Shown here: piece by piece, positions 1 to 8,537 of the stretch
Layout of the letters: every line of letters starts with the position of its first letter
Position numbering within the stretch: the stretch's first letter is position 1
NCBI GenBank assembly: GCA_965207535.1
Contig: CBDBMR010000016.1
Span: 496,001 to 560,000 of the forward strand
Direction: 5' to 3'
Length of the DNA: 64,000 nucleotides
Source: JAJDXO01 sp965207535
Lineage (GTDB): Bacteria > Pseudomonadota > Alphaproteobacteria > Rhodospirillales > UBA2165
The notes under the pieces: model-generated
The model's input: the letters and a program-made list of their open reading frames with translations, nothing else
What the model was told of the DNA's origin: nothing
The model's database searches: none
Program-made: the position numbers and the translations under genes

Positions 1-1178
1 CAGTTGAGCGACCGCTGCATGTGGTAGGCGATGAAGTTGGAGATCATCATGCCGTCCTGTCCGCCGACCAGGGCCGGGGTGATGTAGTAGCCGATGGCCA
101 GGATGAAGACGAGCAGGCAGCCGGCCCCGACACCCGGCAGGGTGTTGGGCGCATAGACGCGCCAGAAGGCGTAGTGGCGGCTGGCGCCGAGCGACATGGC
201 GGCGCGCATGTAGATCGGCGGAATGGTCTTCATCACGCTGTAGAGCGGCAGAATCATGAACGGCAGCAGGATCTGCGTCATGGCGATTACCGTGCCCTCG
301 GCGTTGAAAATCAGCTGGATGCGCCCGTCGTCCGAGATGATGCCGCTCCAGACGAGAATGTCGTTGATGATGCCTTCGGTCTGCAGCAGCACGATCCAGG
401 AGGTCGTGCGCACCAGAAGCGACGTCCAGAACGGCAGCAGCACAAGAATCATAAGGAGGTTGGAGACCCTGAGCGGCAGGATCGACAGCAGATAGGCGAC
501 CGGATAGCCCAGGACGAGGCAGGCGACGGTGACGATGACCGACATCCAAAGGGTCTGGATGAAGTTGCCGACGTAGATCTGCCGTATTTCGGGTTGCGGA
601 ACGACGTTGCCGTTCACGTCATAGCGCCGGTCGAGGGCAGCGAGATATTGCACGCCGGTGAGGCGCCTCCCCAATCGCTTGATGGCCGCCCAGGTCTCGG
701 GATCGGCCCAATCCCCGTCCAGGCCGATGAGAGCCTCCTTGAAGGGCGCCTCCAGGCGTGCGGCCCGGCGGCCGGTGCGGGTGATGGTACTGCGCAACCC
801 GCCGGTTTCGTAGTTCAGACGGGTCGCCAGCCGTCCGATGGTGCGGTTCCTGCGCGCTTCGGCGAGGTCGGCCGCCAGGGCGGCAAAGGCCGCCTCGTCC
901 GGCGGCTCGCTGCGGTCGTCCCAGGCTTCGAGGGCGGCGATGGTGCGCGGCATGTTGTCGGCGACAATCGGGTTGTCGACCGAGCGGAACAGCATCAAGG
1001 CAATGGGAAAGAGGAAGGTGATGCCGATGAAGAGCAGCAGCGGCAGGACAAGCAGCAGAGCCTTGACGCGCCGCATGCGCTCGGCGCGCGCCAAGGCGGA
1101 TTTCAGCGGGCGGCCATCGGCGGTGGTGAGCGGCTCGTCCGCCGGCGGCGCCCCGCCTGTTGTCGCCGCATCGGTCAT
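1..1178 (-). CDS. ABC transporter permease, PotB type (3' end outside window)
   Basis: Inner-membrane permease of a polyamine-type ABC importer. Reading the minus strand from an ATG at 1178 gives at least 392 codons with no stop before the window edge, so the C-terminus is missing. After a short cytoplasmic N-terminus comes one membrane helix (about residues 40-65), then an insertion of about 140 residues with no membrane segment, then the usual binding-protein-dependent permease core. The core has the coupling-loop pattern (AAMSLGASRHYAFWRVYAPN) that contacts the ATPase. It lies 137 bp downstream of the binding-protein gene and the ATPase gene on the same strand, so the three form one operon, probably followed by a PotC-like permease outside the window. 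The long insertion between helices 1 and 2 is larger than in E. coli PotB. The substrate cannot be read from the sequence. Confidence 0.88.
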   Translation of the reverse strand, partial: MTDAATTGGAPPADEPLTTADGRPLKSALARAERMRRVKALLLVLPLLLFIGITFLFPIALMLFRSVDNPIVADNMPRTIAALEAWDDRSEPPDEAAFAALAADLAEARRNRTIGRLATRLNYETGGLRSTITRTGRRAARLEAPFKEALIGLDGDWADPETWAAIKRLGRRLTGVQYLAALDRRYDVNGNVVPQPEIRQIYVGNFIQTLWMSVIVTVACLVLGYPVAYLLSILPLRVSNLLMILVLLPFWTSLLVRTTSWIVLLQTEGIINDILVWSGIISDDGRIQLIFNAEGTVIAMTQILLPFMILPLYSVMKTIPPIYMRAAMSLGASRHYAFWRVYAPNTLPGVGAGCLLVFILAIGYYITPALVGGQDGMMISNFIAYHMQRSLN

Positions 1179-1315
1179 GTCCCGGCGCCCGCCTTCATCC
1201 GCGCGGCCGGCGCCGACGCCGAACGGCTTCGCGCCGAACGGCATTCAGCCGCGAAAAGAGGAGAGGACGGCTGAACGGCCGCCCTCCCCCGCATGTCCTC
1301 CCGCGCAACGGACGG

Positions 1316-2404
1316 TCACTTGGCGAGCCAGGCGTTGAAACGCTCGGTCAGCTCGTCCTGATAGTCGGCCCAGAACTCGAAGTTGTTCTGGAGGGCGTTC
1401 TTGAAATTCCCGGGCGCCGTCGGCATGTGCGGCGCCATGGGAATGCCGGCTTCGAAGTGCTTGCCGATCATGGCAACCGAGGACCGGCGCGCCGGGCCGT
1501 AGGAGATATAGCTGGCCTGATCCGCCAGGCGCTGGGTGTCGGTGGAGAATTTGATGAACTCGACCGCCGCGGCCTTGTTCGGCGCGCCTTTCGGAATACC
1601 CCAAAGGTCGATGTCCCACACCTGGCCGTCCCAGACGATCTCGAAGGGTTTCTTTTCGGTCGCGGCGGCATCGAAGATGCGTCCGTTGTAGGCCGTGGTC
1701 AGGGCGACCTCGCCGTCCGCCAGGAGCTGCGGCGGCTGGGAGCCGGTTTCCCACCAGACGACATGGTCCTTGATGGTGTCCAGCTTGGCGAAGGCCCGGT
1801 TCACGCCTTCCGGCGTCGACAGCACTTCATAGACCTTGCCCGCCGGCACGCCGTCGGCCATCAGGGCGAACTCCAGGTTGACCTTGGGGGTCTTGCGCAT
1901 GCCGCGCTTGCCCGGAAACTTCTTGGTGTCGAAGAAGTCGGCGATGGTCTTGGGCTTCCCGCCGGTCATCCTGCTCGCATCGTAGGCGTAGATCGTCGAC
2001 CAGAGGATCGTCGCCACGCCGCACTCGTGCAGCGTGCCGGCAATGAAATCCTTCTTGGCCGGCGTGCCGTCGGGCGCCGGCGGCAGCCCCGAGAGGTCGA
2101 GCTCTTCGAGCAGTCCCTCGTCGCAGCCGCGCACGACATCGGACAGTTCGAGATCGACCACGTCCCAGGTCACCTTGCCGGCTTCGACCTGGGCCTTGAT
2201 TTCCGCCAGGCCGCCATTGTAGTTCTCGGCCAGGATATCGATGCCCTTCTTGGCTTCGTAAGGCTCGTGATAGGCCTTCACCTGGCTCATGGAATAGGCG
2301 CCGCCCCAGGAGACGACGGTCAATTTGTCGGCGGCCGCCGCGGCCCCGGCCCAAAGGCCCAAGGCGGCAATGGCCGATATATTCGCGATCTGGAGTCGTT
2401 TCAT
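1316..2404 (-). CDS. ABC transporter substrate-binding protein, PotD/spermidine-putrescine type
   Basis: Periplasmic solute-binding protein of 362 residues, the usual length for family-1 extracellular binding proteins of the polyamine group. The N-terminus (MKRLQIANISAIAALGLWAG, then several Ala) is a signal peptide with likely cleavage around residue 25. The mature protein begins DKLTVVSWGGAYSMSQ, the typical first beta strand with the Trp-Gly-Gly loop seen in PotD/PotF-like proteins. Phrases such as LWSTIYAYD, WGIPKGAPNK and AAVEFIKFSTD are typical of the family. It follows the ATPase gene by 131 bp and precedes the permease gene. It delivers a small cationic or amino-acid-derived ligand to the permease; polyamines are the family's usual ligand, but alternatives cannot be excluded. 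Confidence 0.88.
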   Translation of the reverse strand: MKRLQIANISAIAALGLWAGAAAAADKLTVVSWGGAYSMSQVKAYHEPYEAKKGIDILAENYNGGLAEIKAQVEAGKVTWDVVDLELSDVVRGCDEGLLEELDLSGLPPAPDGTPAKKDFIAGTLHECGVATILWSTIYAYDASRMTGGKPKTIADFFDTKKFPGKRGMRKTPKVNLEFALMADGVPAGKVYEVLSTPEGVNRAFAKLDTIKDHVVWWETGSQPPQLLADGEVALTTAYNGRIFDAAATEKKPFEIVWDGQVWDIDLWGIPKGAPNKAAAVEFIKFSTDTQRLADQASYISYGPARRSSVAMIGKHFEAGIPMAPHMPTAPGNFKNALQNNFEFWADYQDELTERFNAWLAK

Positions 2405-2424
2405 GGCTTTGTCATATCTCCTTG

Positions 2425-2484
2425 TTTACTGACGGTCTGTTTACTGGCGGTCTGTCTACCGGCGGTCTGTTTACCGGCGGTCCT
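2425..2484. repeat. Four tandem 15-bp repeats between ATPase and binding-protein genes
   Basis: Four consecutive 15-bp units (2425-2439, 2440-2454, 2455-2469, 2470-2484) of the form TTTACTGGCGGTCTG with one to three differences each. They fill almost half of the 131-bp gap between the ATPase gene and the binding-protein gene. The period is a multiple of 3, but no gene reads through it on the transcribed strand. It may affect the distance or structure between the two cistrons. Confidence 0.9.
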
Positions 2485-2535
2485 TGCCCGCGGCTTTGAA
2501 CTCCTGCGGCTCTCGGGCCGCGAAACGCGGTCCCG

Positions 2536-3630
2536 TCATGTGTCCAACGCCCGGCAGTCGTCGATCTCCCAGCCCACGGTCACGGTCGAGCCTTCCTTCA
2601 GGCTTGCGTGCCCCTGGGCGTTCGGGATCTTCACGATGAACTGATCCGTGCCGCACACGTTGACCCGCGTGCGGATGTGGTCGCCCAGGTAGGTAAGTTC
2701 CTCCACCCGGGCTTCGAAGCGGTTGGGCACGCTGCCGGGCGCCGGATCGATCACCACCCGCTCCGGGCGCAGCGAGAGCGTCGTCGGCGCGCCGCTCCCC
2801 GATACGTTGACCACCAAGGCCTGCATCTCGCCCTGGCCGTCGTCGAGCTCCACGCGGCAGCTGGTCCCGTTCATGTCGCGGACACGGCCTCTCAGCCGGT
2901 TGTTCTCTCCGATGAACTGGGCGACGAAGGCGTTTTTCGGCTTTTCGTAAAGGTCGGTGGGCGTGTCGATCTGCTGGATGACCCCGTCGTTGAGCACCGC
3001 GATGCGGTTCGACAGGGTCAGGGCCTCGCCCTGATCATGGGTCACGTAGATCACCGTCACGCCCAGGCTCTCGTGAATGCGCTTGAGCTCGTACTGCATA
3101 TGCTCGCGCAGCTGCTTGTCGAGCGCGCCGAGCGGCTCGTCCATCAGCACGAGGGCCGGTTCGAACACCAGGGCGCGGGCCAGCGCGATGCGCTGCTGCT
3201 GGCCGCCGGAGAGCTGGCCGGGGCGGCGGCGGCCATAGCCGCCGAGCCGCACCATCTCCAGCGCCCGCTCGACCTTCTCTTGGACGTCCGCCTTGCCGAG
3301 GCCGCGCACTTCCAGCGGGAAGGACAGGTTTTCGCCCACCGTCATGTGCGGAAAGAGCGCGTAATTCTGGAACACCATGCCGATGCCGCGCTTGTGCGGC
3401 GGCAGGCTGTTGATGGGATCGTCGCCGAGGTAGATCGTGCCGTGGGTGGCCGGCTCGAACCCGGCCAGCATCATCAGAATGGTGGTCTTGCCGGAGCCGG
3501 AGGGCCCCAGCATCGTCAGAAACTCGCCGGGCGCGATATCGAGATTGAGATCCTTAACGACCAGCGTTTTCCCGTCGTAGGTTTTTTGAACCTCGGAGAA
3601 TCGAACGAGAGGGTCGTTCTGCCCGATCAT
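2536..3630 (-). CDS. ABC transporter ATP-binding protein, PotA type
   Basis: Cytoplasmic ATPase that powers the importer encoded downstream. From the ATG at 3630 it is 364 residues, the normal PotA length; the start is preceded by a GAGGAGG ribosome-binding site, and longer readings upstream lack family similarity. Visible motifs are Walker A GPSGSGKTT, Q-loop around FQNYALFPHMTV, ABC signature LSGGQQQRIALARAL, Walker B LVLMDEPLGALD and switch His in YVTHDQGEALTLS. The last 120 residues form the TOBE domain that binds the MalK/PotA regulatory site. First gene of the minus-strand transport operon; it starts 259 bp from the divergent monooxygenase gene. Confidence 0.92.
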   Translation of the reverse strand: MIGQNDPLVRFSEVQKTYDGKTLVVKDLNLDIAPGEFLTMLGPSGSGKTTILMMLAGFEPATHGTIYLGDDPINSLPPHKRGIGMVFQNYALFPHMTVGENLSFPLEVRGLGKADVQEKVERALEMVRLGGYGRRRPGQLSGGQQQRIALARALVFEPALVLMDEPLGALDKQLREHMQYELKRIHESLGVTVIYVTHDQGEALTLSNRIAVLNDGVIQQIDTPTDLYEKPKNAFVAQFIGENNRLRGRVRDMNGTSCRVELDDGQGEMQALVVNVSGSGAPTTLSLRPERVVIDPAPGSVPNRFEARVEELTYLGDHIRTRVNVCGTDQFIVKIPNAQGHASLKEGSTVTVGWEIDDCRALDT

Positions 3631-3889
3631 GCCCTCCTCGGCCTCCTTGGCCTTCGCTGTTCCGCCCGCGCGGCCGTTTGGTCGTTCGCCCGCCGCCGTC
3701 CATGCCGCGCAAGGATCACGCCCTTGCGCCTGCGCGAATTTTCCCTTTTCGGGCATGCGAAAGCAAGCCCCTCCCAGGGCCGGGTTCCTCTCCTACGCCC
3801 TCCCCCAATTCCCTCGACCGGACACCACCAAAATCGACATTGTCTGACCGGCGCCCGGCGCTATCCTCCAACCAAACCGGAGGCGCGCC

Positions 3890-5068
3890 ATGGCTGGAAA
3901 ACTCGACAAACCCATCATCATCGCGGGCGGCGGCATCGGCGGCCTGGCCGCGGCGCTCGCCCTGTCGCTCAAGGGCTACGGGAGCATCGTCCTCGAACAG
4001 GCATCCGAGTTCGGCGAAATCGGCGCCGGGATTCAGCTCGGACCCAACGTGTTCAGGATGTTCGAGCGGCTGGGCCTCACCGAGGCCATCAACGGCGTCG
4101 CCTGGTTTCCGGACCAGCTGATCATGCGGGATGCGGTGACCGCCGAACTGGTCACCGCCCTGCCCCTCGACGACGCCTTCCGGGCGAAGTTCACCGAGCC
4201 CTACGGCGTCATCCACCGCGCCGACATCCACGGCGCGATCCTCGACGCCTGCCGGGCCTCGGACCTCATCACCCTGGAAGCGTCCGTGAAGGTCACCGGC
4301 TACGAGCAGTCCGCCGGCGGCGTCACGGTCATGGCCGAAGGCGGCGGCCCCTATGAAGGCGCGGCGCTGATCGGCGCCGACGGGCTGTGGTCGACCATCC
4401 GTGAAACCATCGTCGGCGACGGACAGCCCATAGTGTCCGGCCACATCGCCTATCGCGCCGTCCTGCCCATCCAGGAGGTGCCGGATCATCTCTATTCGGA
4501 TTCCATGATCATCTGGGCCGGCGAAAAGACCCACCTCGTCCACTATCCGCTGCGGCGGGGCGAGCTCTACAATCTCGTCGCCGTCTTCCACAGCGACAAG
4601 TACGTCGAAGGCTGGGATGCATTCGGCGAGCCGGACGAGCTTCACGAACGCTTCGCCGGCACCTGCGCCAACGTCCGCGAACTCCTGGAGCGGATCGAGA
4701 CCTGGAAGATGTGGGTGCTGTGCGACCGGGAGCCGGTGAAGGAGTGGTCCGACGGGCGGGTGACGCTCTTGGGCGACGCGGCGCACCCCATGCTTCAGTA
4801 TCTCGCCGCCGGCGCCGGCATGGCCATCGAGGACGCGGTAACCCTCAGCGATATTCTCGAAGCCAATGACGGCGATATCGAAAAGTCGTTCCTGGAATAT
4901 CCGGCGGCGCGGTATCTCCGCACCGGCCAGGTCCAGGTCATGGCCCGGGTCTACGGCGAGGTCTATCACGCCGCCGGCGTGGTCCGCGAACTGCGCAACA
5001 ACATGTTGAGCGAACGGACGCCGGAACAGTCCTACGACGGCATGGCGTGGCTCTACGACGGCCCGTAG
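3890..5068 (+). CDS. FAD-dependent aromatic monooxygenase, salicylate / 3-hydroxybenzoate 6-hydroxylase type
   Basis: Class A flavoprotein monooxygenase of 392 residues that should hydroxylate an aromatic or related ring acid using NAD(P)H and O2. The N-terminal Rossmann motif is IIAGGGIGGLAAALALS with E at the end of strand 2 (VLEQASEFGEIGAG). The middle NAD(P)H/FAD 'DG' motif is LIGADGLWSTIR. The second FAD motif is LLGDAAHPMLQYLAAGAGMA, which is nearly diagnostic for the 3-hydroxybenzoate 6-hydroxylase/salicylate hydroxylase branch. The ATG has a GGAGG site 6 nt upstream. It is divergent from the transporter operon and is followed 270 bp later by an MFS gene, which may move its substrate or product. 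The exact substrate is not readable. Confidence 0.87.
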   Translation: MAGKLDKPIIIAGGGIGGLAAALALSLKGYGSIVLEQASEFGEIGAGIQLGPNVFRMFERLGLTEAINGVAWFPDQLIMRDAVTAELVTALPLDDAFRAKFTEPYGVIHRADIHGAILDACRASDLITLEASVKVTGYEQSAGGVTVMAEGGGPYEGAALIGADGLWSTIRETIVGDGQPIVSGHIAYRAVLPIQEVPDHLYSDSMIIWAGEKTHLVHYPLRRGELYNLVAVFHSDKYVEGWDAFGEPDELHERFAGTCANVRELLERIETWKMWVLCDREPVKEWSDGRVTLLGDAAHPMLQYLAAGAGMAIEDAVTLSDILEANDGDIEKSFLEYPAARYLRTGQVQVMARVYGEVYHAAGVVRELRNNMLSERTPEQSYDGMAWLYDGP

Positions 5069-5118
5069 GACAACTTTCTTTTTAACAAAATCAGTGGGTT
5101 ACGTCTTTTTCCTCGGAA

Positions 5119-5134
5119 TGTGATCCAGATCACA
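5119..5134. promoter_or_regulatory. CRP/FNR-family operator, perfect CRP-like palindrome
   Basis: The sequence TGTGATCCAGATCACA is a perfect 16-bp palindrome that matches the CRP consensus TGTGA-N6-TCACA. Its centre (5126.5) is exactly 41.5 bp before position 5168, and a TACCAT hexamer at 5156-5161 would be the -10 element of a class II activated promoter reading rightward. It lies 51 bp after the monooxygenase stop. FNR sites would read TTGAT-N4-ATCAA, so CRP is the better match. Confidence 0.75.
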
Positions 5135-5167
5135 TACATCCCGGTTCCCGCGCAGTACCATCCAGGC

Positions 5168-5268
5168 ATAGTCGAGGACAGCCCTCCCGCCCCTCACCCC
5201 CGGGGCACAGTCCTCTCTATGATCCTCCCTGTTAGACTTGCCGGCGCCAACGAGCGCCGGTCTTTTTT
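5168..5268 (+). ncRNA. Candidate small RNA or attenuated leader between CRP box and terminator
   Basis: If transcription starts near 5168, as predicted from the CRP-like box and the TACCAT -10, the transcript would be about 100 nt and end at the strong intrinsic terminator 5241-5268. No credible ORF with a ribosome site lies inside. It could be a free small RNA or an attenuator in the leader of the MFS gene at 5339. This is inference from signal order; there is no similarity evidence. Confidence 0.4.
5241..5268 (+). terminator. Intrinsic terminator upstream of MFS gene
   Basis: Perfect 7-bp stem CCGGCGC / GCGCCGG (5241-5247 and 5254-5260), 6-nt loop, then TCTTTTTTG. It sits between the CRP-like box and the MFS start, 70 bp before the MFS ATG, so it would end either monooxygenase transcription or a short leader RNA. 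Confidence 0.85.
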
Positions 5269-5338
5269 GCCCGCGCCTTCCCGGCCGGCCGGGGACGCGC
5301 CGCTTGACCCGGGCGCAACCGTCCGGTAGCGCCTCCCC

Positions 5339-6538
5339 ATGGGGGACGATCTCGAACAGGCGGCCGCATCGACCAACTGGCCATTGATCGCGCTGGTGTT
5401 CGCGGGCGCGGTGACCGCGTCCGTTCACATCGGCAAGGTGCCGCCGGCTCTCCCGGATATCCGGGCCGAGCTTTCGGTCGGACTGGTCGCGGCCGGCTGG
5501 ATCGTGTCCATCTTCGCCCTCATCGGCACCATGGGCGGGATTTTCGCGGGCCTGGTTACCGACCGCCTCGGCCATGCCCGGATGATCAAGGGCGCCCTCT
5601 TGGCGTTCGCCGCGGGCGGCGTCCTCGGGGCCGTCGGCGAGACCAGCACTTCCCTCCTGGTCTCCCGGGTGATCGAGGGGGCGGCCTACATCGTTCTGGC
5701 GGTGGCGACGCCGTCGCTGATCGCCGTACTGGCCGCGCCCCGGGACCGGAACCTGGCGGTCGGCCTCTACGGCATGGGCGTCCCTTTTGGGATGTCCATC
5801 GCGCTCCTTGCCTCGCCGCCGATCATCGCGGCGATCGGCTGGCGGGGGCTGTGGTGGAGCGTCGTCGGCCTCAGCCTCGTGATGCTTGCCCTCATGCTGC
5901 TGTTCGTCCACACCCGGCCAGGCTCCCGGGGCCCACAGACGACCTCCTTCATCCGGGATATCGGGCTGACCATCTCCAGGCCCGGACCCAACATTCTCAT
6001 GGGCTGCTTTCTGACCTACACGGCGCAATGGACCGCGGTGATGGCGTGGCTGCCCACCTTCATCGTCGAGCAGCGCGAAGCCTCGCTCGGCGTCGCCTCG
6101 GTGATGACCGCGCTGGTGGTGATGATGAATATCGGCGGCAATTGGCTGGGCAGCGTCCTGCTGCACAAGGGCGTGCCGCGCTGGGCCTTGATCTCCGCCG
6201 GCACGCTGGCCATGGGACTGACCGCGCTGGCCTTTTTTCCCGAAGGTCTGCCCGACATGGTGCGCTACGGATTGTGCCTCGCGTTCTCCCTGCTTGGCGG
6301 CATGCAGCCCGCGAGCCTGACCTCCGGAGCGCCGGCGCACGCCCCCTCGCCCGATCAGCTCGGCACCACCAACGGCTATTGGATGCAGGGCTCCCAGCTC
6401 GGCCAGCTGTTGGGCGCGCCGGCGGTCGCGGCGGTCGTCACGATCAGCGGCGGCTGGGCGCTGGCCGGACCCGCCCTCGCCCTCGGAACCGTCCTCAACG
6501 TGATCCTGGCGCTATGGCTGCGCAAGCTGGAGCGTTAG
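5339..6538 (+). CDS. MFS transporter, CynX/NimT-like
   Basis: Twelve-helix major facilitator of 399 residues. After a short N-terminus the first helices read LIALVFAGAVTASVHIGKVPPA and AAGWIVSIFALIGTMGGI, followed by the cytoplasmic loop VTDRLGHARMI, equivalent to the MFS motif A (GxLaDrxGrr). The style (LPDIRAELSVG, SLLVSRVIEGAAYI) is that of the cyanate/2-nitroimidazole branch. No clear Shine-Dalgarno precedes the ATG at 5339. The stop TAG (6536-6538) uses the first base of IS copy 1: the TA belongs to the target site and the G is the IS end. The protein itself is intact. Confidence 0.85.
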   Translation: MGDDLEQAAASTNWPLIALVFAGAVTASVHIGKVPPALPDIRAELSVGLVAAGWIVSIFALIGTMGGIFAGLVTDRLGHARMIKGALLAFAAGGVLGAVGETSTSLLVSRVIEGAAYIVLAVATPSLIAVLAAPRDRNLAVGLYGMGVPFGMSIALLASPPIIAAIGWRGLWWSVVGLSLVMLALMLLFVHTRPGSRGPQTTSFIRDIGLTISRPGPNILMGCFLTYTAQWTAVMAWLPTFIVEQREASLGVASVMTALVVMMNIGGNWLGSVLLHKGVPRWALISAGTLAMGLTALAFFPEGLPDMVRYGLCLAFSLLGGMQPASLTSGAPAHAPSPDQLGTTNGYWMQGSQLGQLLGAPAVAAVVTISGGWALAGPALALGTVLNVILALWLRKLER

Positions 6539-7380
6539 GTCCTGTTGACATTTATCGCATCCAAATGAGCGCCCCGACGAGGCACAGCATGGCCATGTAG
6601 GCGGTGACGGTCTTTTCGTAGCGTGTGGCGATGCGGCGGAAGTGCTTGATCTTGTTGATGAAACATTCGACGACGTGCCTTTCCTTGTAGAGTTCGGGGT
6701 CGTACGGCACGGCTTGTGCCCGCGACGGGTTGGAGGGGATCACCGCCACCATCCCGGCGCTGTCGAGGCGGGCGCGGAAGCGGTTCGCGTCGTAGGCGGT
6801 GTCGGCGATCAGGGTCTCGCCCGGCAGCCCGGCGATCAGCCCCTCGGCCTGGGTGACGTCGCCCACCTGGCCGCCGGTGAGGATGAACCGCAAGGGATTG
6901 CCCAGGCCATCGACGGCGATGTGGATTTTGCTCGTCAGGCCGCCGCGCGAGCGGCCGATGGCCTGAGCCTGAGCCCCCCTTTTGCGCCGGCGGCATGTTG
7001 ATGCGCCCGCACGATGGTCGAATCCACGATCAGGTATTCGAAGTCGGGATCCTCCGCCAAGGCATTGAAAAGACTCTCCCAAACCCCCGCCTTGGCCCAC
7101 CGCGAAAAGCGCACGTAGACGCTGTTCCAGTTGCCGAAGGCGTCCGGCAGATCGCGCCACGGCGAACCCGCCCGGGCGATCCACAGCACGGCGTCCACAA
7201 ACAGGCGGTTGTCCCGACCCGTGGAGCCGCGATCCGCCTCTTTGCCCGGAACCAAACCCTTGATCCGGTCCCATTGCATATCCGTCAGTTCCCGTCGAAG
7301 CATGACACGCTCCCGCCAGTTGAAACGGTCTTGCTTGAATCACGCCAACCATGAATAGTCCGTTAATTGTCAACAGGACC
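6538..7380 (-). mobile_element. IS5-family insertion sequence, copy 1
   Basis: 843-bp element with 13-bp perfect terminal inverted repeats GGTCCTGTTGACA / TGTCAACAGGACC, flanked by a TA duplication (6536-6537 and 7381-7382). It encodes a two-frame DDE transposase on the minus strand. Its sequence matches copies 2 and 3 at every line compared. It landed in the TAG stop codon of the upstream MFS gene and rebuilt it. The family assignment (IS5 family, IS427-like, two ORFs and TA target) comes from the transposase motifs and frameshift layout. Confidence 0.95.
6552..7303 (-). CDS. IS5-family transposase, programmed -1 frameshift (OrfAB), copy 1
   Basis: Transposase made from two frames. Frame A (7303 to 6935, 122 residues) holds the DUF4096-type N-terminus (TDMQWDRIKGLVP, GSPWRDLPDAFGNW) and the first catalytic Asp in LIVDSTIVRAHQHAAGAK. 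Frame B continues to 6552 with the second Asp in ETLIADTAYDAN and the catalytic Glu in ERHVVECFINKIKHFRRI. The frames join at A4G6 (complement of 6974-6983), where a -1 slip from A into B gives a fusion of about 250 residues, the normal length for this group. All DDE residues are present, so it is probably active. Confidence 0.93.
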
Positions 7381-7526
7381 TAGGGGCGCTGCCCCTCGGC
7401 GTCGGCGCGGACGGGGGCGTGGACATGGGCGCGGACGGGGGCAAACCAATGGCGGGCCCGGAGAAAAATTGCTAGCGTGTCCGCCAGCCGCATCGGATCG
7501 AACCACCGCCGCAGGGGGAGCGGATC

Positions 7527-8306
7527 ATGGCCGTACGCGAAGTCGCCGGCCCGGGCGATATCCGGGGAAAGGTTTCCGAAGCCGAGTGGGAAGCCCGCGT
7601 CGGTCTGGCCGCGGCCTATCGTCTGGTCGCCCACGTCCACGGCAGCGACCTGACCTACAACCATATAACGGTTCGGGTCCCGGACGAACCCGATCACATG
7701 CTGATCAAGCCGTTCACCGAAATGTTCGAGGAAGTCACCGCCTCTTCGCTGGTCAAGTACGATTTCGAAGGCAACCCGGCGGACGGCGACGGCCGCCCCC
7801 TATTCGGCGGCGGCAAGGTGATCCACGGCGGCGTCTATCAGGCGCGGCCGGATGTCAACGCCGCGTTCCACACCCACACGCCGGCGGTGATGGGAATCTG
7901 CAGCCAGAAACAGGGCCTGCTGCCGATCAACCAATATTCGATCAGCATCTGGCATGACCTGGCCTACCATCCGTTCCACGGCTTCGAGTTCAACGTGGAG
8001 CTTCGGGAGCCTCTTTTCGCCGACATGGGCGACAAGAACATCGTGCTCATGCACAACCACGGCGCCCTTGTGTGCGGCGCATCCGTGGGCGCCGCGTTCG
8101 TTTCCCATCATTTTCTGGACCTCGCCTGCCAAGGCCAATTGGCGGCGATGACCGGCGGCGCCGAAATAATTCAGCCGGATCCGGAAAAGCTGGAATACGC
8201 GCTGGCGCAGATCAACGACCGTCAGGCCGAGCTGCCGCCGGAGGACAAGGACTGGGCGGCCTGCCTGCGCATGGCCCACCGGGTTGCCCCGGGCTTCGAT
8301 ACCTAG
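7527..8306 (+). CDS. Class II aldolase/adducin family protein
   Basis: Cytoplasmic metal-dependent protein of 259 residues. The fold's metal ligands are visible in AAFHTHTPAVMGI and LMHNHGALVCG, and the substrate-phosphate-like loop in GSDLTYNHITVRVP. Proteins of this subgroup (MLIKPF...FEEVTASSLVKYD) are annotated only as class II aldolase/adducin and usually lack a known substrate; some related members decarboxylate or cleave sugar acids. The ATG has GGGGGAG 5-6 nt upstream. It follows IS copy 1 by 146 bp and is followed by C/G-rich palindromes that may act as its 3' end. No operon partner is evident. Confidence 0.85.
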   Translation: MAVREVAGPGDIRGKVSEAEWEARVGLAAAYRLVAHVHGSDLTYNHITVRVPDEPDHMLIKPFTEMFEEVTASSLVKYDFEGNPADGDGRPLFGGGKVIHGGVYQARPDVNAAFHTHTPAVMGICSQKQGLLPINQYSISIWHDLAYHPFHGFEFNVELREPLFADMGDKNIVLMHNHGALVCGASVGAAFVSHHFLDLACQGQLAAMTGGAEIIQPDPEKLEYALAQINDRQAELPPEDKDWAACLRMAHRVAPGFDT

Positions 8307-8340
8307 CCTCCGACGGAGCGGGTGCACCCCCTCACCCTGA

Positions 8341-8537
8341 CCCTCTCCCCCTTCAGGGGGAGAGGGGACCCAATGCGGCGGCTGTGACGACTCCCTCTCC
8401 CCCGGAGGGAGAGGGATGCGAAGGCTTGGCGAACCTGCGAGCCTTAGCCGAAGCTGGGTGAGGGGGAATTTCCATATCACCCCCACCCTGGTCAATTCCC
8501 TGTGGGAAATGACCGACCTCCCCCTTCGAGGGGGAGG
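8341..8537. repeat. Cluster of C/G-rich intergenic palindromes
   Basis: The 317-bp gap after the aldolase gene holds three near-identical hairpins: 8341-8366 (11-bp perfect arms CCCTCTCCCCC, loop TTCA), 8392-8416 (10-bp arms, loop CCGGA) and 8517-8537 (8-bp arms CCTCCCCC, loop TTCGA). The same family recurs at 11367-11430. No ORF with a plausible start is present. They resemble dispersed REP-like elements common in alphaproteobacterial intergenic DNA and lack the U-run of an intrinsic terminator. Confidence 0.85.

Noticed and set aside
2425..2484. CRISPR-like array
   Set aside because: Only four direct 15-bp units with no spacers, no Cas genes.
5119..5134. FNR site
   Set aside because: FNR consensus is TTGAT-N4-ATCAA; this palindrome has the TGTGA/TCACA half sites of CRP.
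8341..8366. Rho-independent terminator
   Set aside because: Perfect stem but followed by AGAGGGGACC with no U-run; treated as a repeat.
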